A stretch of DNA of 64,000 bases from Lachnospiraceae bacterium. Its GTDB lineage: Bacteria; Bacillota; Clostridia; Lachnospirales; Lachnospiraceae. The notes under the pieces were generated by a model, which saw only the letters and a program-made list of their open reading frames with translations, was not told the DNA's origin and ran no database searches. Positions 9,260 through 17,992 of the stretch are shown here, piece by piece (position 1 is the first letter of the stretch; the number at the start of each line of letters is the position of its first letter). The translations under genes were made by a program, and so were the position numbers. Location: the NCBI GenBank assembly GCA_017940415.1, contig JAGAYR010000009.1, forward strand, positions 62,001-126,000. Reading direction: 5' to 3'.

Positions 9260-10651
9260 ATGGATATGAATAGGACAAAAAGGAATGTGAATGCCTTTGG
9301 AATGTATTTCACCAGGCATTTGCGTTTGGTAGGAAATGCCATAAAACACAGCACCATTGCGGCAAAGATCTCCATGGTGATATTTGGCTTTGCTCATTTT
9401 CTCAGACTGCAGTTTCTGAGGGGCGTTGCTCTTCTTGCGGGCGAAGTCGGACTTTTATATGTTATTTTCGGATTCGGGTGGCAGTATCTGAGTAAGATGG
9501 GCACACTCGGAACATCGATGGGAGGCTATAATCCCGACGGAACGATTTCCTACGGCGATAACAGCTTCTTCATTCTCCTGTATGGTATCTTGGCCGTACT
9601 TGCGATATTTGCGCTCATAGTACTGTGGTGCATAAATATCGTAGATAATTACAATTGTGAGAAGAAACTTTCTGAGGGAAGAACACTTCCCAGAAATATC
9701 GATGACTGGAGAAATCTTTTCGATAAGAATTTCGCCCAGACCATTCTCACCATTCCCGTACTCGGAATATTTGTATTTACGGTCATTCCCATCATTTTCA
9801 TGATCTGTATCGCATTCACCAATTACGATAAGGATCACACACCCCCTGCAGCACTGTTCACATGGGTGGGACTAGAGAACTTCAAGAAGATCTTTGACTT
9901 CGGAGGAATGGGACTGGGATCCACATTCTTCAGAGTTCTCGGATGGACACTTATCTGGGCTTTGTTTGCAACATTCCTTAACTATTTCCTGGGAATGGCT
10001 GTAGCGATACTTATTAATCGCAAAGGTATCAAATTCAAGAGATTATGGAGAACCATTCTTGTCACGACGATTGCGGTTCCCCAGATCGTAAGCCTTCTTT
10101 ACATCGGAAAACTTTTTGCTGCTGACGGTCTTATCAATCTGTTCCTCAAGAATCAGGGACTTATCACCAACCCGATTCCTTTCTGGACCAACGCAAATTA
10201 TGCAAGAGTACTTATTATAATCATCAACCTCTGGGTAGGTATTCCTTACATGATGCTCATTGCAACCGGTCTTTTGCTCAATATCCCTGCCGATCTTTAT
10301 GAATCAGCAAGAATCGACGGAGCAAGTGCCTTCCAGATGTTCAGGAAGATCACCCTTCCTTACATGATGTTCGTAACCGGTCCTTTCCTTCTTACGAGCT
10401 ACATCGGTAACCTCAACAACTTCAACGTTATCTACCTGCTCAACAGCGGACAGCCCAAGAGCATGTCGCTGGTAAACGGTGCTGGTTCCACGGACCTTCT
10501 TGTTACCTGGCTGTATACGGTCACAGTTACCAATAATGACTACAAGACCGCAGCCGTCATCGGTATCATGGTATTCCTTGTTACGTCTGTCATTTCACTG
10601 ATCGTATACGGCATGTTGCCTTCGATTAAGAATGAGGAGGGCTTCCAATAA
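9260..10651 (+). CDS. Sugar ABC transporter permease, MalF/GanP type
   Basis: The 463-residue inner-membrane protein is longer than most such permeases because of an N-terminal extension with extra membrane helices, as in MalF/GanP. The ATPase-contacting EAA loop is visible as ESARIDGASAFQMF near residue 347. It forms the translocation pore with the next gene product. Start ATG 9260 has GGGAGGGATTAACCT upstream. Its stop TAA shares one base with the start of the following permease gene, which indicates translational coupling. Confidence 0.9.
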   Translation: MDMNRTKRNVNAFGMYFTRHLRLVGNAIKHSTIAAKISMVIFGFAHFLRLQFLRGVALLAGEVGLLYVIFGFGWQYLSKMGTLGTSMGGYNPDGTISYGDNSFFILLYGILAVLAIFALIVLWCINIVDNYNCEKKLSEGRTLPRNIDDWRNLFDKNFAQTILTIPVLGIFVFTVIPIIFMICIAFTNYDKDHTPPAALFTWVGLENFKKIFDFGGMGLGSTFFRVLGWTLIWALFATFLNYFLGMAVAILINRKGIKFKRLWRTILVTTIAVPQIVSLLYIGKLFAADGLINLFLKNQGLITNPIPFWTNANYARVLIIIINLWVGIPYMMLIATGLLLNIPADLYESARIDGASAFQMFRKITLPYMMFVTGPFLLTSYIGNLNNFNVIYLLNSGQPKSMSLVNGAGSTDLLVTWLYTVTVTNNDYKTAAVIGIMVFLVTSVISLIVYGMLPSIKNEEGFQ

Positions 10652-11505
10652 TGATGAGCAGAAAACAAAAAATAGGAAATGCATTAGCATACATTGTACT
10701 TGTGATCATAAGCTTTATATGGCTTTTCCCCTTTGTAGGACTTGTGCTTCAATCATTCAGATCCTACAAGCTTGAACCCGGCGGAATGGTCGGATATCTG
10801 GTGCCCAAGCATTTTTCACTGGATTCATATATCTATCTCTTCAGCGGAGAGAGCCAGTTCCCTAAGTGGTATATGAATACCATGATCATTGCCCTTTGCG
10901 TATCCGCAGGTGTAACCGTAATTTCCATATGCGTTGCGTATGCACTTTCCAGATTCAGATTCCCCGGAAGACAGTTCCTTATGAAGACCTGGCTTGTTCT
11001 GGGAATGTTCCCCGGATTCCTTACCATGATCTGTCTGTATTTCCTTCTTAAGATCATGGGCCTTACCCAGGCAGGCGCTATCCCCGGACTGATCCTTGTC
11101 GGAGTTGCAAGCTCGGGTATGAGTTATTACGTAAGTAAGGGTTATTTTGATACCATTCCCTTATCACTTGATGAAGCAGCACGTATCGACGGAGCTTCAA
11201 GAGCACAGATCATGTTCCACATGATCCTTCCTCTTTCAAAGCCCGTCATCATCTACACCGCCCTTGTTGCATTCATGGGTCCCTGGTGTGATTACATCTT
11301 TGCTTCATACATTGCGTTCGGACACAGTGCAAGTTACAACGTTGCAATCGCGCTTCGTAACTGGGTTTGGACCAATGACTATCAGGGCTTCTTTACAAGA
11401 TTCTGTGCAGCCGGAATCATCGTTGCGGTTCCCGTAACCGTACTGTTCATGTTCCTTCAGAAGTACTATGTCGAAGGAATTACCGGCGGTGCAGTTAAAG
11501 GCTGA
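10651..11505 (+). CDS. Sugar ABC transporter permease, MalG/GanQ type
   Basis: This is a 284-residue membrane protein with six predicted helices and the EAA loop DEAARIDGASRAQIMF near residue 174. It is the second pore subunit of the oligosaccharide importer. Two ATG codons in tandem (10651, 10654) follow GAGGAGGGCTTCC; either could be the start. A terminator follows at 11554-11586, then the galactanase gene. Confidence 0.9.
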   Translation: MMSRKQKIGNALAYIVLVIISFIWLFPFVGLVLQSFRSYKLEPGGMVGYLVPKHFSLDSYIYLFSGESQFPKWYMNTMIIALCVSAGVTVISICVAYALSRFRFPGRQFLMKTWLVLGMFPGFLTMICLYFLLKIMGLTQAGAIPGLILVGVASSGMSYYVSKGYFDTIPLSLDEAARIDGASRAQIMFHMILPLSKPVIIYTALVAFMGPWCDYIFASYIAFGHSASYNVAIALRNWVWTNDYQGFFTRFCAAGIIVAVPVTVLFMFLQKYYVEGITGGAVKG

Positions 11506-11553
11506 TATATTCTTACATCCTGACCTCCCGGAAGAGATGTGAGAGTAGATAAT

Positions 11554-11586
11554 AAGACCGTACGTATCTGCGTGCGGTCTTATTTT
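11554..11586 (+). terminator. Terminator after permease gene
   Basis: The 11-bp stem (AAGACCGTACG with CGTGCGGTCTT, one G-T pair) is followed by ATTTTT. Confidence 0.8.
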
Positions 11587-11602
11587 TAAATAAGGGGTAT
11601 TT

Positions 11603-13648
11603 ATGAAAAAGAAAACATTATCGTCCGTCCTTGCCGCAGCACTGATCATTTCATCCGTGCTCTCTTTGTCGGGGTGCGGCAATGACAACACAACTCCGGT
11701 CTGCGCGGATATGCTGAATACAGCGGACAGAGAGATCTCCGTGTCTGTCGCTAAGATTGATAACCTGCCGTCTGATTTCCTCATGGGGGCCGATGTCAGT
11801 TCATACCTGGCCATAGATAAGAGCGGAGGAAAATACTACGATTATGACGGCAAAGAACTGGATATGGACGGTTTCTTTACGCTGCTTAAGACAAGCGGAC
11901 TGGACATTGTAAGATTCAGAGTCTGGAACGATCCTTATGATGAGAAGGGAAGAGGATACGGCGGAGGCAACTGTGACACGGATGCGGCTGTTACCATGGG
12001 TACAAGCGCAACTAAGGCCGGTCTTCAGATTATGATAGATTTTCACTATTCCGATTTCTGGGCCGATCCCAACAAGCAGATGACTCCCAAGGCGTGGCAG
12101 GCCATGTCCGATTCCGAAAAAGAAAGCGCATTGGAAAGCTATACAAGAGAGTCACTTCTTAAACTCAAAGATGCGGGAGTGAATGTAACAATCGTATCCA
12201 TCGGAAATGAAACCGATAACGGAATGAGCGGTGGGACAGGATGGGCGGAGAAATGTGCTCTATACAGTGCGGGAAGCAGAGCCGTAAGAGAAGTGTTCCC
12301 GGATGCACTTGTTGCAATCCATTATTCCAATCCGGAGCATGACTACGTAAAATATGCTCAGTATCTTACCGATTACAAAGTAGATTACGATATCTTCGGA
12401 ACTTCCTATTATCCTTACTGGCACGGAACCCTTGAGAATCTTACTTCCGTTATGAAAGAAATAGCTGATATCACCGGAAAGCGTGTGATGGTTCTTGAGA
12501 CTTCATGGGCATATACCCTTGAAGACGGAGACGGCAACGGTAACACTGTTTCTCATGAAGAAAACTCCGACGATCCTTATTACAGCTTCAGCGTCCAGGG
12601 ACAGGCAGATGAAATCTCATCCGTAACTCAGGCTATAGCCGATGTGGGCGATGCGGCACTCGGATGTCTGTATTGGGAACCTGCATGGATCCCTGTTAAA
12701 TACTACAATCCCACCGGACGTGATGCAGCCAAGATTCTTGAATCCAATAAAAAGGCATGGGAGAAGTACGGCTCGGGCTGGGCATCAAGTTATGCATCCG
12801 CATATGATCCCGAAGATGCGGGAGTGTATTACGGCGGAAGTGCAGTGGACAATCAGGCGCTGTTTGATTTTGGCGGACATGCATTGGACTCTCTTAATAC
12901 CTTCAGATACATGAGAGAGGGCCATGAAGCCGAGGAACTTACTTTATCCCAGATAATCCTGCCTGCACCCATTTCATTCGAATATGGGGAGGATATACAC
13001 GATTATCTGCCCATGACGGTAAGAGGAGAGCTGGATAACAAACAGCGAATTACTTTTAACGTTGAGTGGGATGAGGAAGAGCTTGCATCCTTTACGGGTG
13101 TGGGCGAATACACCGCTCACTGTACCATTATCGATGAGATACCGGGCGGTGACGGAACTCCGAGAAAGGTAATGCTGAAGGTAAACATCCTTCCGGAGAA
13201 TCTTCTCGTAAACGGAGACATGGAAAGCGGTGATGCGACCGGATGGACCATAAGTGATCCTATGGCCGGCATTACAACGGATGATCCTTACAGAGGAAGT
13301 TACTCACTTCATTTCTGGAGCGAAGGTCAGGTTTCTTTTACCGCTTCGCAAAATATAACCGCAGACAAAGACGGTGAGCTGGTATTTTCTATGAAGGCCC
13401 AGGGCGGTGACATGGGTGACGGTCATGTGGTCAAAGCGGTTGTTACAAATGAAACCACAGGAGTCTCCGCGGAAGGAAGCGTAACCCTTGCGGGATGGCA
13501 GAAGTGGCAGGAAACGGGATCGATTTCGGATGCGGGAATTGCGGCGCTTTCTGTAAGTGCGGGAGACAAGGTGACCTTTGAAATAGTTGTTTCCGGTTCT
13601 GCCGGAGGCTGGGGCACCATAGATGATGTCTTTCTGTCATATCAATAA
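11603..13648 (+). CDS. Secreted GH53 arabinogalactan endo-beta-1,4-galactanase
   Basis: The 681-residue lipoprotein has a signal ending at LSGC (Cys25). The GH53 barrel (~55-400) begins with FLMGADVSSYLA and shows the family acid/base in IGNETDNG (Glu203) and the nucleophile in VLETSWAY (Glu299). An Ig-like linker (~440-535) follows. The C-terminal ~140 residues (NGDMESGDATGWT to DDVFLSYQ) form a jelly-roll carbohydrate-binding module of the CBM61 kind often attached to GH53. It cleaves galactan side chains of pectin outside the cell, supplying the importer encoded just upstream. Start ATG follows AAGGGG. Confidence 0.9.
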   Translation: MKKKTLSSVLAAALIISSVLSLSGCGNDNTTPVCADMLNTADREISVSVAKIDNLPSDFLMGADVSSYLAIDKSGGKYYDYDGKELDMDGFFTLLKTSGLDIVRFRVWNDPYDEKGRGYGGGNCDTDAAVTMGTSATKAGLQIMIDFHYSDFWADPNKQMTPKAWQAMSDSEKESALESYTRESLLKLKDAGVNVTIVSIGNETDNGMSGGTGWAEKCALYSAGSRAVREVFPDALVAIHYSNPEHDYVKYAQYLTDYKVDYDIFGTSYYPYWHGTLENLTSVMKEIADITGKRVMVLETSWAYTLEDGDGNGNTVSHEENSDDPYYSFSVQGQADEISSVTQAIADVGDAALGCLYWEPAWIPVKYYNPTGRDAAKILESNKKAWEKYGSGWASSYASAYDPEDAGVYYGGSAVDNQALFDFGGHALDSLNTFRYMREGHEAEELTLSQIILPAPISFEYGEDIHDYLPMTVRGELDNKQRITFNVEWDEEELASFTGVGEYTAHCTIIDEIPGGDGTPRKVMLKVNILPENLLVNGDMESGDATGWTISDPMAGITTDDPYRGSYSLHFWSEGQVSFTASQNITADKDGELVFSMKAQGGDMGDGHVVKAVVTNETTGVSAEGSVTLAGWQKWQETGSISDAGIAALSVSAGDKVTFEIVVSGSAGGWGTIDDVFLSYQ

Positions 13649-13659
13649 ATCCAAGTAAC

Positions 13660-13696
13660 AAAACAAGGCGGCTTTTGAAGCCGTCTTGTTTTTTAT
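13660..13696 (+). terminator. Terminator after galactanase gene
   Basis: The 15-bp stem (13660-13674 with 13678-13692, G-T wobbles) with a 3-nt loop is followed by T's. Confidence 0.85.
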
Positions 13697-13785
13697 TTTG
13701 AGCCTATATGATATTATGTATACAATGTGTCAGTGGCAGTGCCGAGTTTGAGCGGACTGTTACAGGTACAAAGGGAGGTATATAA

Positions 13786-13965
13786 ATGTTTATTCTGCTG
13801 ATTATTGTCATTCTTCTTGCTATTATCTGGATATTGCTCAAGCTTCTCGGAGCGGCTATCAAGCTTCCGTTTAAGATCCTTGGCGTGCTTCTGAGTCAGC
13901 CTTTTTCAACCATATTCTGGATAATTGTTATTTTGTATATTGTTTATTATGTGATCGGTCACTGA
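13786..13965 (+). CDS. Small membrane protein (59 aa)
   Basis: ATG follows the strong ribosome site AAGGGAGGTATATAA. The peptide has two hydrophobic helices, FILLIIVILLAIIWILL at the N-terminus and STIFWIIVILYIVYYVIG at the C-terminus, joined by a short LGAAIKLPFKILG loop. It ends 16 nt before the DUF5684-like gene, so the two probably form one transcript. Function is unknown; no family is recognised. Confidence 0.65.
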   Translation: MFILLIIVILLAIIWILLKLLGAAIKLPFKILGVLLSQPFSTIFWIIVILYIVYYVIGH

Positions 13966-13981
13966 TAAGGGAGAAATGTAA

Positions 13982-14917
13982 ATGAGCAGTTATGACGGTT
14001 ACTTGGATGTACTGGAAAATATAGAAGATATGATGAGGGCATATCAGGGCCTGTCGGCTTTTTCGAATCTTGTAAGGCTGACTTTCTTTATTCTCACCAT
14101 AATCGGCTTGTGGAATATGTATATCAAAGCAGGTGAGCCCGGATGGGCAGCACTTATTCCTTTTTACAGGACTTATGTGCTCTATAAGATCTCCGATATG
14201 AAGAAGCTGTTTTGGCTTCATCTCGGATGTATCATTGCGTCCATGGTTGTTTTCATATTCACATTTGTCAGCTTCTGGTCGCTGTTCATAAGCTCTATTT
14301 CCGGTGGTTTTTCCGAGAGTGACGTAATGACATGGCTGAGCGGTATGTTTGTGGCGTGGTTTGTGGTGATGGTCTGTGCCATCATCAGTCTTGTGCTCAG
14401 GATCATGAATGTGATAAAGCTTACCGGTGTATTTAACCTGAGCGGAGGATATGCGGTAGGTCTCTTTTTCCTGCCTGCCATTTTCTATATGATCCTCGGT
14501 TTATCCAAGAATATTTATTATAAGAACCGCAGACCCGGAATGAACGGATTTAACGGACAGAGCGGATATGCGGGGGATCCTTATGCAAATAATTATGCAC
14601 AGAATCCCTATCAGCAGAACAATTATCAACAGAATACATATCAGCAGGCGCCTTATCAGCAGAACAATTATCAACAGAATACATATCAGCAGGCACCTTA
14701 TCAGCAAAACACATATCAGCAGAATCCTTATGCTCAGAATCCTTACATGCAGAATGATTATGCGCAGAATAATAATTCTCAGGATGCTCAGGCTAAATAT
14801 GACAGTTATCAGTCATCCCAGACTGCTCAGGGACAGGCTCAGAATCCTTATGCATCACCTGACAGACAGGAAGTTTGGAATACGATTTACGACGATGACA
14901 AAAACAATCTTAATTGA
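13982..14917 (+). CDS. DUF5684-like membrane protein with Q/N/Y-rich tail
   Basis: Residues ~25-180 contain several transmembrane helices and the WAALIPFYRTYVLYKIS motif seen in DUF5684-type small membrane proteins, sometimes found near signal peptidases. From ~195 the protein becomes a low-complexity tail of NPYQQNNYQQNTYQQAP repeats (about 90 residues) made of Gln, Asn, Tyr and Pro. At DNA level a 45-bp unit is perfectly duplicated apart from one base (14609-14653, 14654-14698). Such tails are predicted to be disordered and cytoplasmic. Role unknown. Confidence 0.7.
   Translation: MSSYDGYLDVLENIEDMMRAYQGLSAFSNLVRLTFFILTIIGLWNMYIKAGEPGWAALIPFYRTYVLYKISDMKKLFWLHLGCIIASMVVFIFTFVSFWSLFISSISGGFSESDVMTWLSGMFVAWFVVMVCAIISLVLRIMNVIKLTGVFNLSGGYAVGLFFLPAIFYMILGLSKNIYYKNRRPGMNGFNGQSGYAGDPYANNYAQNPYQQNNYQQNTYQQAPYQQNNYQQNTYQQAPYQQNTYQQNPYAQNPYMQNDYAQNNNSQDAQAKYDSYQSSQTAQGQAQNPYASPDRQEVWNTIYDDDKNNLN
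14609..14698 (+). repeat. Two 45-bp tandem repeats in the Q/N/Y tail
   Basis: Units 14609-14653 and 14654-14698 differ at one base (GCGCCT versus GCACCT). They encode YQQNNYQQNTYQQAP twice and would be prone to slippage. Confidence 0.9.
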
Positions 14918-14940
14918 TTGAAAAATTCCTTATTTTTTCC

Positions 14941-14969
14941 TTGACATGAGGAATCATTTTGGATAATAT
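14941..14969 (+). promoter_or_regulatory. tRNA cluster promoter
   Basis: Consensus TTGACA (14941-14946), a 17-nt spacer and TAATAT (14964-14969) lie 20 nt upstream of tRNA-Arg. Confidence 0.85.
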
Positions 14970-14989
14970 AATCGTTGTCTGTTTTGTGT

Positions 14990-15063
<74 letters not shown>

Positions 15064-15068
15064 TTCAT

Positions 15069-15143
15069 GGTGGGTGTAGCACAGTTGGTTAGCGCGTCAG
15101 ATTGTGGTTCTGAAGGTCGAGGGTTCGAGTCCCTCTACCCACC
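15069..15143 (+). tRNA. tRNA-His (GTG)
   Basis: The extra 5' G (15069) pairs with the discriminator C, as is normal for histidine tRNA. Acceptor GTGGGTG/TACCCAC. Anticodon loop TTGTGGT gives GTG. Confidence 0.93.
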
Positions 15144-15146
15144 CTC

Positions 15147-15166
15147 ACGCCAACAGGCGTTTTTTT
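15147..15166 (+). terminator. Short terminator inside the tRNA cluster
   Basis: The 5-bp stem ACGCC/GGCGT with loop AACA is followed by a run of seven T's. It is weak, so read-through to the Gln and Lys tRNAs is possible. Confidence 0.55.
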
Positions 15167-15199
15167 ATGACTGCAGGTTGCCTGTTTCGGACCGGCCGT

Positions 15200-15271
15200 A
15201 GGGCTATCGCCAAGCGGTAAGGCACAGCACTTTGACTGCTGCACTCGTGGGTTCGAATCCCGCTAGCCCTG
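15200..15271 (+). tRNA. tRNA-Gln (TTG)
   Basis: Acceptor AGGGCTA/TAGCCCT. The anticodon loop CTTTGAC in a CAGCA/TGCTG stem gives TTG. Confidence 0.93.
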
Positions 15272-15276
15272 TATAT

Positions 15277-15349
15277 GAGACACTAGCTCAGTCGGTAGAG
15301 CACTTGACTTTTAATCAAGTTGTCGAGGGTTCGATTCCCTCGTGTCTCA
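15277..15349 (+). tRNA. tRNA-Lys (TTT), prophage attachment gene
   Basis: Acceptor GAGACAC/GTGTCTC. The anticodon loop CTTTTAA in a CTTGA/TCAAG stem gives TTT. The part from 15306 onward is duplicated at 49556-49600, so the gene was reconstituted by phage DNA on integration and remains intact. Confidence 0.95.
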
Positions 15350-15350
15350 C
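15306..15350 (+). repeat. attL
   Basis: A 45-bp sequence identical to 49556-49600. It covers the anticodon arm to the 3' end of tRNA-Lys. Confidence 0.93.
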
Positions 15351-15357
15351 TAAAGCG

Positions 15358-15404
15358 AAAAACGCTGCAAATCCAGTAATTTCAAGGGTTTGCAGCGTTT
15401 TTCT
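15358..15404 (+). terminator. Terminator after tRNA-Lys, inside the prophage end
   Basis: The 14-bp stem AAAAACGCTGCAAA/TTTGCAGCGTTTTT replaces the original tRNA terminator, which is now displaced to 49613. Confidence 0.85.
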
Positions 15405-15452
15405 TTTCACTGAAAAAGTAATTCTAAGTAGTTAAAAGTAACTAAAAGTAAA

Positions 15453-15509
15453 TGTAAGCAACGTGTAAGCAAGGGGGTCTATGACCAAGATGTAAGCAAA
15501 TTGTAAGCA
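15453..15509 (+). repeat. Probable integrase arm-type binding repeats, left arm
   Basis: TGTAAGCA occurs four times, at 15453, 15464, 15491 and 15502, in two closely spaced pairs. The same octamer occurs at 49497 on the right arm, with the near match TGTAATCA at 49508. Tyrosine integrases with an N-terminal arm-binding domain bind such direct repeats; the assignment is inferred. Confidence 0.6.
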
Positions 15510-15594
15510 AATTCGACCATTTTGTTCTATTGTGATATAATATTTCATCATGTTGGATCTCTATAGATAAAAGCAGATTATCGAGGTATAAGAT

Positions 15595-16518
15595 ATGCCT
15601 AATTGGGGTGAGGTACTTGCAGAATTACAGGGGATGAAGATTGAAAATCCCCTTGATACATTGCGCCATAAATATCTTGGGATAATGAATAAATATACCG
15701 GAAGGAATGTTATTGCTTATTATTCAGGATTTCTCCAGAAACCGGCATCAAATACATCAATAGACGATAACGACAAAAACGCTTTAATGCAGGCGGTTTA
15801 TGGGTTAGATAAGAGCAAAGGATTGGATCTTATACTTCATACTCCTGGAGGAAACACCGCGGCTACGGAATCTATTGTCAATTATTTGCATTCGATGTTC
15901 GGAAAAGATATTAGGGCTTTTATTCCTCAAATGGCAATGTCTGGTGGCACTATGATTGCTTTGGCCTGTAAGGAGATAATCATGGGAAAACAGTCGAATA
16001 TAGGACCAATTGATCCTCAGTACGGTGGCGCATCCTGCGCTGGAGTTATAGAAGAATTCAATAAGGCTATAGATGAGATTGCAAAGAAGCCTTCTTCTGT
16101 TATGCTTTGGCAGACAATCATTTCGAAATATCACCCTACTTTTTTGGGAGATTGTCAAAAGGCCATAGATTGGTCCGAAAAAATGGTTAAGACATGGCTT
16201 GTTGGTAATATGTTTGATGGGGAGCTTGATGCCGACCAAAAAGCAGAAAATATTGTAAGCCAACTGGGGAGTCATATTGTTACTAGCACCCACTCACGGC
16301 ATATTCATATTGATGAGTGCAAAAATATGGGAATAAAAGTAAAAGAGTTGGAGAATCTGGATAAAAGAAATCTTGAAGGTTGTAAAGATTTACAAGATTG
16401 TGTTTTGACCATTCACCATTCATATATGCATACCTTTTCAAATTCCACAGCAGTAAAGATAGTTGAGAATCATAATGGAAATGCTATGATAATGAATTCG
16501 GCACAGATAAAGGCCTGA
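15595..16518 (+). CDS. ClpP/SppA-fold serine protease (SDH-protease-like) cargo protein
   Basis: The 307-residue soluble protein has the crotonase-like fold of SppA/SDH proteases. It shows LDLILHTPGGNTAATESIV (oxyanion region, ~80-98), FIPQMAMSGGTMIALAC with the expected nucleophile Ser (~120), and GPIDPQYGG. No signal peptide or membrane helix is seen. It lies between attL and the integrase, on the opposite strand to integrase, where phages often carry accessory genes. Codon use is more AT-rich than the flanking chromosome. A role in lysogenic conversion or phage defence is possible but is only inferred from position. A 66-residue ORF follows. Confidence 0.75.
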   Translation: MPNWGEVLAELQGMKIENPLDTLRHKYLGIMNKYTGRNVIAYYSGFLQKPASNTSIDDNDKNALMQAVYGLDKSKGLDLILHTPGGNTAATESIVNYLHSMFGKDIRAFIPQMAMSGGTMIALACKEIIMGKQSNIGPIDPQYGGASCAGVIEEFNKAIDEIAKKPSSVMLWQTIISKYHPTFLGDCQKAIDWSEKMVKTWLVGNMFDGELDADQKAENIVSQLGSHIVTSTHSRHIHIDECKNMGIKVKELENLDKRNLEGCKDLQDCVLTIHHSYMHTFSNSTAVKIVENHNGNAMIMNSAQIKA

Positions 16519-16534
16519 TTGGGAGAGAAATGCA

Positions 16535-16735
16535 ATGAAAGATTATGATCAGATCTATAAAGATTTAGGAATTGCGATTGTTCCACTTAGTGACAATTAT
16601 GATCCGGAAATATATGGTCGCGAATTGATGAGAGGCCTGAACAGCAATGAAGAGATTTCTTATTCCTCGGCAACAAATTATGCACCCAAGACGTTGCTTA
16701 CAGAAAAAGAAGATAGCAAATTAACCTTTGTATAA
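16535..16735 (+). CDS. Small hypothetical protein paired with the cargo protease
   Basis: The 66-residue ORF starts 16 nt after the protease gene behind GGGAGAGAAATGCA. It is acidic, without membrane segments or recognised motifs. The tight spacing and shared terminator indicate co-transcription, so it may be a partner or substrate of the protease. Confidence 0.6.
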   Translation: MKDYDQIYKDLGIAIVPLSDNYDPEIYGRELMRGLNSNEEISYSSATNYAPKTLLTEKEDSKLTFV

Positions 16736-16744
16736 ATAGATAGT

Positions 16745-16775
16745 AAACGGTCAGGCTTTAAGCTTGACCGTTTTT
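16745..16775. terminator. Bidirectional terminator between cargo genes and integrase
   Basis: The stem AAACGGTCAGGCT/AGCTTGACCGTTT (one G-T) has a 3-nt loop and A/T tracts on both sides. It separates convergent genes. Confidence 0.8.
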
Positions 16776-17913
16776 ATAATTTTAAAGCATTAGATATAGC
16801 CCCGGCAGCGTCCTCTTTTTCTTCCTTGATATGAGAATACACATCAAGAACCATCTTTTCGGAATCACCCAAGATCTTGGCAATCTTCTTTGTAGAAATA
16901 GCCGGGATCTGATAACACAGCTCTGTGCAGAAGTTGTGCCTGAATATATGGGCTGTCAGGTCGGTTATCTGCTTTTCTGATTTATTCTTTTTGGCATTCG
17001 GATTGTACCCGATGGCAATATTAAGGGATGTGATTATACTTTCCCACATTCTTCTGTACGCTGTAGCGGTCATGATAGCCCCGTCCCGGGTTTTGAAGAG
17101 ATAATCATCACATTTATCCACATATGTTCTTATTTCGACAATAAGAGCGTCTGAGAGGGGAATTTCCCTAAAACCATTAGCGGATTTGGGAGAATACTTA
17201 ATAGAGGACCCGGATAACAGGAACTGAACATCCTTACTGATCGAAACCACTTTTTTCTCAAAATCAAAGTCCTCCCGCATTAATGCCAGAGCTTCCCCAC
17301 GTCTGACACCTGTGTAGAACAGGATCTTTATAAAGGCATTTTTCTTATCATCAAGCCGGACTTTTTTGATGGCTTGCTTCTCAAGGTCCGTAAGTGGCCT
17401 TTTTTCTTTCTTTTTATATGCCGGCAGTGAAACATCCTCCAATATATCTTCGAGTGCGTTCTTGGGCAGATAATGCTCCCTCACGGCACTTTTGATGATC
17501 TGCCTGAATGTAAGGTCTATGATCTGACAGGTTCGGGGTTTCCCTGAATTGGCATTAATGAGCTGTTGGAGATGTCTGTGCTTTATATCCTGCAGTAAAA
17601 CGTTCTGAAATGAACTGAAATGACGTCTGATGCATCCCTCATACATTTCTCTTGTCTGAGGCGCTCTGGAGCTTTTGGAAGTATTTACCCATTGCATAGC
17701 ATAGTCATAGAATGATATATTGCCGGCCAGAGTGGCTCCATTTGATTCGATGGCAGTCTTAAGCTGCCGGATCTTTTCCTCCAGGTCTTTAGATGACTTC
17801 TTTGAACTTACCCATTTTCTGTGCTTGGAACCGTCTGCATTGTACGTTCCATCCCAGGCAAGGGTGTACCATTCTTTCCTTTCTTCGTTGTAAGTATACT
17901 TAGCTTTAGCCAT
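16774..17913 (-). CDS. int: Phage tyrosine integrase
   Basis: The 379-residue recombinase has an N-terminal arm-binding domain (~1-50), a SAM-like core-binding domain (~60-165) and a catalytic domain. Catalytic residues visible are Arg204 in TGVRRGEAL, His322 and Arg325 in HIFRHNFCT, and Tyr359 in DVYSHI. The usual LGH is LGD (residues 348-350), a tolerated variation in some family members. It inserts the phage into tRNA-Lys. The start has TGAGG 8 nt upstream. Confidence 0.95.
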   Translation of the reverse strand: MAKAKYTYNEERKEWYTLAWDGTYNADGSKHRKWVSSKKSSKDLEEKIRQLKTAIESNGATLAGNISFYDYAMQWVNTSKSSRAPQTREMYEGCIRRHFSSFQNVLLQDIKHRHLQQLINANSGKPRTCQIIDLTFRQIIKSAVREHYLPKNALEDILEDVSLPAYKKKEKRPLTDLEKQAIKKVRLDDKKNAFIKILFYTGVRRGEALALMREDFDFEKKVVSISKDVQFLLSGSSIKYSPKSANGFREIPLSDALIVEIRTYVDKCDDYLFKTRDGAIMTATAYRRMWESIITSLNIAIGYNPNAKKNKSEKQITDLTAHIFRHNFCTELCYQIPAISTKKIAKILGDSEKMVLDVYSHIKEEKEDAAGAISNALKL

Positions 17914-17992
17914 AACGATACCTCATTGAGAAAAATAGAGAATTAAGATAGAATATGTTCGTTGCCGCCTCCGACAATGGCAAAGGAAGGAG

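Noticed and set aside
14611-14760. Regular repeats that might suggest a CRISPR array
   Set aside because: They are in-frame coding repeats of a Q/N/Y tail with no unique spacers; no CRISPR or cas genes occur in the window.
15232-15435. ORF across the tRNA-Gln/Lys region
   Set aside because: It is made of tRNA sequence and the following terminator; two confident tRNAs explain it.
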